NCBI RefSeq assembly: GCF_034676705.1
Contig: NZ_JAUCBS010000007.1
Location: forward strand, 1-64,000
Origin: Gemmobacter sp.
Lineage (GTDB): Bacteria; Pseudomonadota; Alphaproteobacteria; Rhodobacterales; Rhodobacteraceae
Direction: 5' to 3'
DNA length: 64,000 bases
The notes below the pieces were generated by a model. The model was not told the origin of the DNA. It did no database searches and saw nothing but the letters and a program-made list of their open reading frames with translations. The position numbers were made by a program, and so were the translations under genes. This document shows, piece after piece, positions 32,193 to 39,237 of the stretch. Within the stretch, counting starts at the first letter, position 1; each line of letters begins with the position of its first letter.

Positions 32193-32999
32193 ATGACCGA
32201 CCGTTTCATCGACCTGAATTCCGACCTTGGCGAAGGCTATGGCGCCTGGCGCATGGCCGATGATCCGGCCATGCTGGAGATCGTGTCCTCGGCCAATATC
32301 GCCTGTGGTGCCCATGCCGGCGATCCGGTGGTGATGGCCGAAACGCTGGCGCTGGCCGCCGCGCGCGGCGTGTCGCCGGGGGCGCATGTCGGCTACCCCG
32401 ACCGCGCCGGCTTCGGCCGCCGCCCCGTGCAGATGTCGCTGCAGGAACTGGAACTGCACACGCTGGCCCAGCTGGGCGCGCTGGCCGCGCTGGCCGATGC
32501 GGCGGGGCACCGGCTGACCCATGCCAATTTCCATGGCGCGCTGGGGAACCTGTCCTTTGCCGATGCCGATGTGGCGCGGGTGCTGATCGGGGCCATCCGG
32601 CAGTTCGACCGCGACCTTGCCTTTGTCGGCCTGCCCCATACCGAAGCCGCGATGCAGGCCGAACGCCAGGGGCTGCGGCTGGTCGGGTCGTTTCTGGCCG
32701 ACCGGGCCTATACACCACAGGCGCGGCTGGTGGCGCGCGGCCAGCCGGGCGCGGTGATCCACGATGCCTCCACCGTGGCCGCCCGCATCCGCCGCGTGCT
32801 GACCGAAGGCACGGTGCAGGCCATCGACGGCACGGTCATCGCCCTGCCGGTCGAGTCGATCCTGATCCACAGCGATACGCCCGGCGCCCCGGCGCTGGCG
32901 GCGCTGATCCGCGACAGCGTGGCGGCCGCCGGGTTCGGCGTGCGCAGCTTTGCGCCGTCGCGGGGCAGCGACATTCCCCCAAGGAATGCTGGCGCATAA
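32193..32999 (+). CDS. pxpA: PxpA-like LamB/YcsF family protein with altered active-site motif
   Basis: This 268-residue TIM-barrel-like protein has the family start (FIDLNSDLGEGYGAWRMAD), SSANIACGAHAGDPVVMAETLALA, GAHVGYPDRAGFGRR, ADRAYTPQARLVARGQPGAVI and ILIHSDTPGAPALA. In 5-oxoprolinase PxpA the middle motif is normally KPHGxLYN; here it is HANFHGALGN, so the Lys is lost while the His-Gly stays. This suggests a substrate other than 5-oxoproline, or a subfamily difference. It starts 3 nt after the carrier-like gene, and its 3' end carries LysR site C. Confidence 0.85.
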   Translation: MTDRFIDLNSDLGEGYGAWRMADDPAMLEIVSSANIACGAHAGDPVVMAETLALAAARGVSPGAHVGYPDRAGFGRRPVQMSLQELELHTLAQLGALAALADAAGHRLTHANFHGALGNLSFADADVARVLIGAIRQFDRDLAFVGLPHTEAAMQAERQGLRLVGSFLADRAYTPQARLVARGQPGAVIHDASTVAARIRRVLTEGTVQAIDGTVIALPVESILIHSDTPGAPALAALIRDSVAAAGFGVRSFAPSRGSDIPPRNAGA

Positions 33000-33014
33000 G
33001 TTTATATCGCTTTT
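32974..33014 (+). promoter_or_regulatory. LysR-type control site C (before the TRAP operon)
   Basis: TTCCCCCAAGGAA (32974-32986) is a perfect TTCC-N5-GGAA palindrome inside the end of pxpA. TCGCTTTT follows exactly 20 nt later (33007-33014). The centre is 120 nt before dctP. Confidence 0.75.
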
Positions 33015-33099
33015 TTCCCAGCCCCAAACCGTCTTTGCTGGGATCGCACCAACCGCCGCACGCGGCGCAAGAAACCCACCGATACCAACAGGACATGCC

Positions 33100-34080
33100 A
33101 TGACACACGCCTATCGCTGCGGCCTTGCCGCCCTGCTGCTTTCCGCCTCGGCGCTGTCGGCCGCCGCACAGACCGCCTGGGATCTGCCGCTGAGCTGGCC
33201 GGCGGAAAACTACATTTCGGTCAATGCCCGCAAGTTCGCCGAAGCCGTCGCGGCGGAAACCGCCGGCTCGGTCGCCATCACCACCCATCCGGGCGGGTCG
33301 CTGGGCTTCAAGGGCCCCGAGATGTTCGCATCCATCCGCGACGGGCTGGTGCCGATCGGCGACATGCTGCTGCAACAGCAGGTCGGGGACGAACCGCTGC
33401 TGGGCCTGCAATCGCTGCCCTATCTGATGTCGAGCTACGACGAACAGGTCGCCTTCCAGGAGTTTTACCGCCCCCTGCTGGACGAGGTGTTCACCGCCGC
33501 CAACCAGAAGCTGCTGTTCACCGTGCCATGGCCGCAACAGCAGGTCTGGCTGAAAAAGGAAATCAAGGGCTTTGGCGATTTTGCCGGGATCAAGCTGCGG
33601 TCCTCGGACCCGTCGGCAACCGAGATCTTCAAGGCCGCCGGCATGACCCCGGTGCAGCTGCCCTGGGGCGAGGTGATCCCCTCGCTGGCGACGGGCGCGA
33701 TCGAGGGGGTCGGCACCTCGTCGCCTTCGGCCGTGGACGGGTCGTTCTGGGAATTCCTCAGCCATGGCTACACCACCCGCCATACCTGGAACCTGAATGC
33801 GGTCAGCGTGAACCTGGACGCCTGGAACGCGCTGTCCAAGGACGAACAGGCCAAGATCGCGGCGATCGCCAAACGGATGGAGCCCGGGTTCTGGCAATCG
33901 GCGCAGGATGCCGATGCGGCCAACATGAAGAAGCTGGCCGACCATGGCATGACGCTGGGCGATCTGGACGAGGCGACGCGGGCCGAGCTGGCCAGCCGCG
34001 CCGCCCCGATCCGCGCGGCACAGCTGGCCAAGATGGGCCCGCGCGCGCAGGCTGTCGTCGAGGCGTTCGCGAAACGCTGA
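33100..34080 (+). CDS. dctP: TRAP transporter substrate-binding protein (DctP family)
   Basis: This 326-residue protein has a signal peptide (CGLAALLLSASALSAAAQ), followed by the DctP fold: FAEAVAAETAGSVAITTHPGGSLGFKGPEMFASIRDGLV, VWLKKEIKGFGDFAGIKLRSSDPSATEIFKAAGMTPVQLPWGEVIPSLATGAIEGVGTS (with the conserved Arg that binds the ligand carboxylate) and LNAVSVNLDAWNAL. It delivers an organic acid to the DctQ/DctM permease that follows. Site C upstream ties it to the LysR regulon, so its ligand is probably the substrate of the carboxylase/PxpABC genes. Confidence 0.9.
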   Translation: MTHAYRCGLAALLLSASALSAAAQTAWDLPLSWPAENYISVNARKFAEAVAAETAGSVAITTHPGGSLGFKGPEMFASIRDGLVPIGDMLLQQQVGDEPLLGLQSLPYLMSSYDEQVAFQEFYRPLLDEVFTAANQKLLFTVPWPQQQVWLKKEIKGFGDFAGIKLRSSDPSATEIFKAAGMTPVQLPWGEVIPSLATGAIEGVGTSSPSAVDGSFWEFLSHGYTTRHTWNLNAVSVNLDAWNALSKDEQAKIAAIAKRMEPGFWQSAQDADAANMKKLADHGMTLGDLDEATRAELASRAAPIRAAQLAKMGPRAQAVVEAFAKR

Positions 34081-34089
34081 TCCGGGGCA

Positions 34090-34111
34090 GGGGCCGCCAG
34101 CGCGCGGCCCC
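34090..34111 (+). terminator. Hairpin between dctP and dctQ
   Basis: GGGGCCGC and GCGGCCCC form a perfect 8-bp stem with a 6-nt loop just after the dctP stop, without a T-run. Such stems after binding-protein genes usually protect the 5' mRNA or thin out downstream transcription. Confidence 0.4.
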
Positions 34112-34128
34112 CTATCAGGAGAACCGGC

Positions 34129-34641
34129 ATGTGGCCGAAACTCTATCGTTCCGCCGATGCGCTGTCGCGCGCCATGGCCTGGGTCGCGGGCGGCATGATC
34201 CTGCTGATCGCGGTGATGCAGATGGCGGAAATCATCCTGCGCAACCTGGCCGGCATCAGCCTGAGCTTCGTGTGGGAAATCGCCGCCTACCTGCATGTCG
34301 CGGCGATCTTTCTGGGCCTGTCGATGACGCTGCGCACCGGCGGGCATATTCAGGTGACGCTGATGGCCAGCGCCTTTCCCCGGCTGTTCCAGATCGTGTC
34401 CACGCTGGGCGGGCTGGCGCTGTCGCTGTTTCTCAGCGGGGCGCTGATCCGGCTGGCCTGGTCCTGGGGCGCCACGGGGCGCACCTCGGGGACGGTGGAC
34501 AACATTCCGCTGGTGATCCCGATGGCCGCCGTCGCCTTTGGCGCCGCGATGCTCAGCCTGCAACTGCTGCTGCGGCTGGGTCACATCCTGCTGGGCACCC
34601 GGGCCGAACTGGACTGGTCCGCCGGCCCCTCGGCCGAATGA
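34129..34641 (+). CDS. dctQ: TRAP transporter small permease (DctQ family)
   Basis: This 170-residue protein has four membrane helices and the DctQ pattern MQMAEIILRNLAGISLSFVWEIAAYLHVAAIFLGLSMTLRTGGHIQV. It joins the large permease to form the membrane part of the symporter, which uses a Na+ or H+ gradient and not ATP. It starts 48 nt after dctP. Confidence 0.9.
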   Translation: MWPKLYRSADALSRAMAWVAGGMILLIAVMQMAEIILRNLAGISLSFVWEIAAYLHVAAIFLGLSMTLRTGGHIQVTLMASAFPRLFQIVSTLGGLALSLFLSGALIRLAWSWGATGRTSGTVDNIPLVIPMAAVAFGAAMLSLQLLLRLGHILLGTRAELDWSAGPSAE

Positions 34642-34653
34642 AGGTATAACATC

Positions 34654-35946
34654 ATGCCAATCACATTCGTTGCCCCGCTTCTGCTGCTGTTCGGGCTGCT
34701 GGGCGCGGGGGTCTGGGTCGGCCTGGGGCTGATGGGGGTGGGGATCATCAGCCTGGAGCTGTTCCGCACCCTCCCGGTGGACAAGATCCTGGCGCAAAGC
34801 GTGTGGAACGGGCTGTCCTCGCCCGAACTGCTGGCGCTGCCCATGTTCATCCTGATGGCCGAACTGCTGTTCCGGTCCAGGTTCATCGGCGGGCTGTTCC
34901 ACGCGCTGGAACCCTGGGTGCGCAACTTTCCCGGCGGGCTCTTGCATACCAACATCCTGGGCTGCGCGTTCTTTGCGCTGATCTCGGGCTCGTCGGCGGC
35001 CACCACCAGCGCGGTGGGCAAGATCACCCTGGCCGAACTGGACCGGCGCGGTTATCCGAAGGCGGTGGCCATGGGGTCGCTGGCCGGGGCGGGCACGCTG
35101 GGCTTTCTGATCCCGCCCAGCATCATCATGATCATCTATGGCGTGCTGTCGCAGACCTCCATCCTGCAACTGTTCGCGGCGGGGCTGCTGCCCGGGCTGA
35201 TCCTGGTGCTGATGTTCATGGGCTATCTGGCGGTCTATTCCTGGCTGCGCCCGATGAACGTCAGGGCAGAAACCCCGGCGGCCGGGATCTGGTCGGAACG
35301 GTTTTCCCGGCTGGTCACGCTGCTGCCGTTCCTGCTGCTGATGGTGGTGCTGCTGGGGTCGATGTATTCCGGCCTTGCCAGCCCGACCGAGGCGGCCTCG
35401 GTCGCGGTGATCACCACCATGGCGATCATGGCGGCGGAACGCACGCTGTCGCTGCGCTCGGTGCTGGATGCCTGCATCGGGGCGGCGCGCACCGTCAGCA
35501 TGCTGGGTCTGATCATCGCCGCCGCCTCGTTCCTGTCCACCGCGATGGGCTATCTGGGCCTGCCCCAGCAGATCGAACGCGAGATCACCGCGCTGAACCT
35601 GGGCCCGCTGGAGCTGATCGCGCTGCTCCTCGTGGTCTACATCGCGCTTGGCTGCTTTCTGGAAGGCATGTCGCTGATCGTGATGACCCTGCCGCTGGTG
35701 CTGCCGCTGATCGTGGGGGCGGGCTATGACAAGGTGTGGTTCGGGGTGTTCCTGATTGTCGTGGTGGAAATGGCGCAGATCACGCCGCCGGTGGGGATGA
35801 ACCTGTTCGTCATCCAGGGCCTGACGGGGGAAAAGCTGGGCACCATCGTGCGGGCCACCGTGCCGTTCTTTCTGATCATGCTGGTGTTCGTGGCGCTGCT
35901 GGCGCTGGTCCCCGGCATCGTGACCTTCGTGCCCTCGCTGATCTAG
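34654..35946 (+). CDS. dctM: TRAP transporter large permease (DctM family)
   Basis: This 430-residue protein has about 12 membrane helices and the DctM motifs LALPMFILMAELLFRS, LHTNILGCAFFALISGSSAATTSAVGKI, LAGAGTLGFLIPPSIIMIIYGV, SPTEAASVAVITT and VEMAQITPPVGMNLFVI. It is the substrate channel of the TRAP system and ends the operon in front of the terminator at 35972. Confidence 0.92.
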   Translation: MPITFVAPLLLLFGLLGAGVWVGLGLMGVGIISLELFRTLPVDKILAQSVWNGLSSPELLALPMFILMAELLFRSRFIGGLFHALEPWVRNFPGGLLHTNILGCAFFALISGSSAATTSAVGKITLAELDRRGYPKAVAMGSLAGAGTLGFLIPPSIIMIIYGVLSQTSILQLFAAGLLPGLILVLMFMGYLAVYSWLRPMNVRAETPAAGIWSERFSRLVTLLPFLLLMVVLLGSMYSGLASPTEAASVAVITTMAIMAAERTLSLRSVLDACIGAARTVSMLGLIIAAASFLSTAMGYLGLPQQIEREITALNLGPLELIALLLVVYIALGCFLEGMSLIVMTLPLVLPLIVGAGYDKVWFGVFLIVVVEMAQITPPVGMNLFVIQGLTGEKLGTIVRATVPFFLIMLVFVALLALVPGIVTFVPSLI

Positions 35947-35971
35947 GCGCGGGCTGGTCTCCACCCCCTGT

Positions 35972-35997
35972 GCCGCCCCTTCGGGGGCGGCTTTTTT
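35972..35997. terminator. Intrinsic terminator after dctM
   Basis: GCCGCCCC and GGGGCGGC form a perfect 8-bp stem with loop TTCG, followed by TTTTTT. It closes the TRAP operon and also separates it from the converging gntR gene. Confidence 0.88.
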
Positions 35998-36011
35998 CAT
36001 GGGGCGGCCGG

Positions 36012-36815
36012 TCAGGAGGCCATTTTCGCCGGGTTGGCGGGCACCGGCGCCCAATGGCGGGCATCCGCCTCGCCCACCCGGGCCAGCATCATTTCCAGGC
36101 TGAAACGGTCGGGGCGATAGAGCGCGGTCAGATGTTCCACCCCGTTGCCCCTGTCGTCATAGACCACCCGCGTCAGCGCGATCAGCGGCGCGCCCACCAC
36201 CACCTCCAGCGCCTGCGCCACGTCGGGGGGCGCCAGAATGGCCGACACCGCCTGCCGCGCATGGTCCAGCACCACGCCGCGCTGTTCCAGCAGGCGAAAC
36301 AGCGGGGTGGTGGCCAGATCGGCTTCGGAATAGCCCTGCGCGATCCGTTCGGGCACATGCGTGGTCAGGTGCGAAAACGGCAGGCCGCCCGACAGCCGCA
36401 GCCGCACCGCCCGCTGCACCCGCGCCCCGTCGGCCAGCCCCAGCGCGGCGGCGATGGGCGCCGGCGGCAGGTCATAGGAAAACGCCAGCAGCCGCGCCGT
36501 GGTTTCCTCGCCCATCCGGCGCAACTGCGGGATCAGCGTGGCGAAATCGGCGATGATCTGGCCAGGCGGCGCTGCTGGCGCACAGACCACCGTCCCCGAC
36601 CCGACCCGCCGTTCGACCAGCCCGTCCGCCACCAGCCCGTCCAGCGCACGCCGGATCGTCACCCGCGACACGCCATGCAGCTCGGCCAGCCGCAATTCGC
36701 CGGGCAGCGCGTCGCCGGCGGCCAGCTGGCCGGCCAGAATGCGGTCGCGCAACAGCAGATAGACCCGCTGCGCCTTGGTTCCGTCCGGGGCCTGCCCCGC
36801 GATCGCCTGTGACAT
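36012..36815 (-). CDS. GntR regulator, HutC subfamily
   Basis: This 267-residue regulator has a winged helix at about 16-80 (KAQRVYLLLRDRILAGQLAAGDALPGELRLAELHGVSRVTIRRALDGLVADGLVERRVGSGT). A UTRA/chorismate-lyase-like effector domain follows (LRLSGGLPFSHLTTHVP, LFRLLEQRGVVLDHARQAVSAILA, LIALTRVVYD). The ATG at 36815 (MSQAIAG) is chosen; a longer frame from 36893 has no support. It is divergent from the flavoprotein gene at 37000 and probably controls it. Confidence 0.88.
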   Translation of the reverse strand: MSQAIAGQAPDGTKAQRVYLLLRDRILAGQLAAGDALPGELRLAELHGVSRVTIRRALDGLVADGLVERRVGSGTVVCAPAAPPGQIIADFATLIPQLRRMGEETTARLLAFSYDLPPAPIAAALGLADGARVQRAVRLRLSGGLPFSHLTTHVPERIAQGYSEADLATTPLFRLLEQRGVVLDHARQAVSAILAPPDVAQALEVVVGAPLIALTRVVYDDRGNGVEHLTALYRPDRFSLEMMLARVGEADARHWAPVPANPAKMAS

Positions 36816-36908
36816 GAACCCCCAACCCGGAAGACCGCTTGCCGATGCCGGCATGATAGGCCAGCGCAGGCCCATACAGCAAGATGTCTGCAAGATGTGT
36901 TGACTTGT

Positions 36909-36917
36909 TGTCTGACA
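36909..36917. promoter_or_regulatory. Palindrome TGTCTGACA between gntR and the flavoprotein gene
   Basis: TGTCTGACA is a 9-bp palindrome, with GATGTCTG and GGGACAGA nearby as similar half-sites. The position between divergent genes fits a GntR operator. Confidence 0.35.
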
Positions 36918-36999
36918 GATGGGACAGATTTTGCACTAAATCAGGCATCCGAACCGGCCCCCGGTCAACGGCCGGACAGCACAGCGACAGGATCAGGGA

Positions 37000-38415
37000 A
37001 TGCAGGACGCGGATATCATCATCGTCGGGGCCGGCACCGCCGGCATGCCCTGCGCGATCGAGGCGGTGGCCGCCGGCGCGCGGGTGCTGGTGGTGGAACA
37101 GGCCGACCGGGCGGGGGGCACGCTGCATGTCAGCCTGGGGCAGCTGAGCGGCGCGGGCAGCCAGTTGCAACGCGATCACGGCATCACCGATACCCCGGCC
37201 GAACATCTGGCCGACATCGCCCGCATCAACCGCGGCACCGGGCGCGCGGATCTGCTGAAACGCTCGGTCGCCGGGCAGGGCGCCACCATAGACTGGCTGA
37301 TGGACCACGGGTTCGACATGGACCCGGCCTGCCCCGCCATCCTGCACCTGCACGAGGCTTACCTCAAGGCGCGCACCTATTGGGGCGTCGAAGGCGGCAT
37401 TTCCGTGCTGAAGGTGCTGAAACCGCTGTTCGCCGCCGCCATGGCGCAACCCAATGCGACGATCCTGTATGGCACCCGGCTGGTCGGCCTGACCCAAGGA
37501 CCGGATGGCCGGATCGACGGCGCGCGGCTGGCCGGCCCGGATGGCGAACAAACCGTCAAGGCCCCGGCCGTGGTGCTGGCCACCGGCGGATATGGCGGCA
37601 ACCCCGAGCTGTTCGCGCGGCTGACCGGCGGGCGGCGGCTGGTGACGGCGGCCATGCCCACCTCGACCGGGGCGGGGATCGAACTGGCGCTGGAGGCCGG
37701 GGCCGATCTGTCGTGCCCCGACATGTTCCTGCCCACCTATGCCGCCGTTGCCCCGCCGGCCGGCACCACCTTCATCGAATGGCGCCAGATGCCCAGCCTG
37801 ACGCCGCAGGTGCGCCAGCCGTGGGAACTGCATCTGGACCCCACCGGCGCCCGCTTCGTGCGCGAGGATGACGACAGCGTGGACCGGCGCGAACATGCGC
37901 TGAACGCCCTGCCCGACCTGTCGTTCTGGTGCGTGTTCGACGCGGCCGCTGCGGCCGCCGCCCCGCCGCTGCTGCCCGGCTGGACCGATCAGGAACTGGC
38001 CGCTGCCTGGGCCGGGCATCCGTCCTTTGTGCGCGCGGGCAGCCTGGACGCGCTGGCGCAGGCCACCGGGATGGATGGCGCCACACTGGCCGCCTCGGTC
38101 GCGGCCTATAACGACGGCATCGCCACGGGCGGCGCCGACGCCATGGGCCGCACCCACCGCCCGCAACCGCTGACCGGGCCCGACTGGCGCGCGATCCGCA
38201 TGCACGGCATGGTGCTGAAAACCCCGTCGGGCATAAGGGTGGACGATAGCTTGCGCGCCCTGCGCCCGGATGGCACGGCGATTGGCGGCCTCTATGCGGT
38301 GGGCGAATGCATCGGCGGGTCCACCCTGTCGGGCCTTGGCTTTGTCAGCGGCATGAGCGTGACGCCATCCTTGACGCTGGGCCGCTGGCTGGGCAAGACG
38401 CTGGCCGGCGCCTGA
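37000..38415 (+). CDS. FAD-dependent oxidoreductase (fumarate reductase/KstD-like flavoprotein)
   Basis: This 471-residue flavoprotein has a Rossmann FAD site at the N-terminus (ADIIIVGAGTAGMPCAIEAVAAGARVLVVEQ, then GGTLHVSLGQLSGAG) and ATGGYGGNPELFARL in the middle. It ends with GLYAVGECIGGSTLSGLGFVSGMSVTPSLTLGRWLG, the second FAD motif of the fumarate reductase/succinate dehydrogenase flavoprotein superfamily. No signal peptide or heme motif is seen, so it is cytosolic. The substrate is unknown. It is divergent from the HutC-type regulator and followed by an ABC exporter set after about 100 nt. Confidence 0.85.
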   Translation: MQDADIIIVGAGTAGMPCAIEAVAAGARVLVVEQADRAGGTLHVSLGQLSGAGSQLQRDHGITDTPAEHLADIARINRGTGRADLLKRSVAGQGATIDWLMDHGFDMDPACPAILHLHEAYLKARTYWGVEGGISVLKVLKPLFAAAMAQPNATILYGTRLVGLTQGPDGRIDGARLAGPDGEQTVKAPAVVLATGGYGGNPELFARLTGGRRLVTAAMPTSTGAGIELALEAGADLSCPDMFLPTYAAVAPPAGTTFIEWRQMPSLTPQVRQPWELHLDPTGARFVREDDDSVDRREHALNALPDLSFWCVFDAAAAAAAPPLLPGWTDQELAAAWAGHPSFVRAGSLDALAQATGMDGATLAASVAAYNDGIATGGADAMGRTHRPQPLTGPDWRAIRMHGMVLKTPSGIRVDDSLRALRPDGTAIGGLYAVGECIGGSTLSGLGFVSGMSVTPSLTLGRWLGKTLAGA

Positions 38416-38520
38416 CGGCGCGCGCGGGTAAAAGGCGGGGGGCGTAACCGCCGCTTGACCCATGTCAACGACCGGCGGCAGGATCGTGTCAGGCTGAGAC
38501 CCGGCACAGGGGCCTGCACC

Positions 38521-39237
38521 ATGCACGACGACGCCGACATCGTGTTGCGCACGCGCGCGCTGACCCGCAGCTACCCGTCTGCGGCCGGTCAGGTGCTGGC
38601 CCTGCGCGGCGTCGACTTTCAGGCGGCGCGGGGCGAATTCATCGTGATCCTCGGCCCGTCGGGATCGGGGAAATCGACCTTCCTCAACATCGTCGGCGGG
38701 CTGGATGCCGCCACCTCGGGCGAGGTCTGGTTCAAGGACCGCAACCTGACCGCGCTGGACGCGCGCGGCCTGACGCGCTACCGGCGCGATCATGTGGGCT
38801 TCGTCTTTCAGTTCTACAATCTGGTCCCCAGCCTGACCGCGCTGGAAAACGTGGCGCTGGTGACCGAAATCGCGCGCAGCCCGATGACGCCGCAGGCCGC
38901 GCTGGCGCTGGTGGGCCTGACCGACCGCGCCGCGCATTTCCCGGCCCAGCTGTCGGGCGGCGAACAGCAGCGCGTCGCCATCGCCCGCGCCATCGCCAAG
39001 AACCCCGAACTGCTGCTGTGCGACGAACCCACCGGCGCGCTGGATTCGCGCACCGGCATCCGCGTGCTGGAGGCGCTGACCGAGGTCAACCGCCGCATCG
39101 GCGCCACCACGCTGGTGATCACCCACAATGTCGCCATCCGCGACATCGCCGACCGCGTGGTGCGCTTTGCCGACGGGCGCATCGTCGAGGAAACCGTCAA
39201 CCCCGCCCGCAAGGCCCCGGCCGAGGTCTCGTGGTGA
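38521..39237 (+). CDS. ABC transporter ATPase (MacB/LolD/DevA type)
   Basis: This 238-residue ATPase has Walker A GPSGSGKSTFLN, the Q-loop FVFQFYNLVPSLTALENV, the signature LSGGEQQRVAIARAIAKNPELLLCDEPTGALDS and the H-loop VITHN. FQFYNLVPSLTALEN is typical of the ATPases that drive MacB/LolCDE-like mechanotransmission complexes. The ATG at 38521 is used. It overlaps the permease gene by one base (TGATG). Confidence 0.92.
   Translation: MHDDADIVLRTRALTRSYPSAAGQVLALRGVDFQAARGEFIVILGPSGSGKSTFLNIVGGLDAATSGEVWFKDRNLTALDARGLTRYRRDHVGFVFQFYNLVPSLTALENVALVTEIARSPMTPQAALALVGLTDRAAHFPAQLSGGEQQRVAIARAIAKNPELLLCDEPTGALDSRTGIRVLEALTEVNRRIGATTLVITHNVAIRDIADRVVRFADGRIVEETVNPARKAPAEVSW

Noticed and set aside
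32836..36054. A 1072-codon open frame on the minus strand
   Set aside because: It lies antisense to pxpA, dctP, dctQ and dctM, is rich in Gln/His/Arg/Gly and has no family similarity. Long antisense frames are common in GC-rich DNA.
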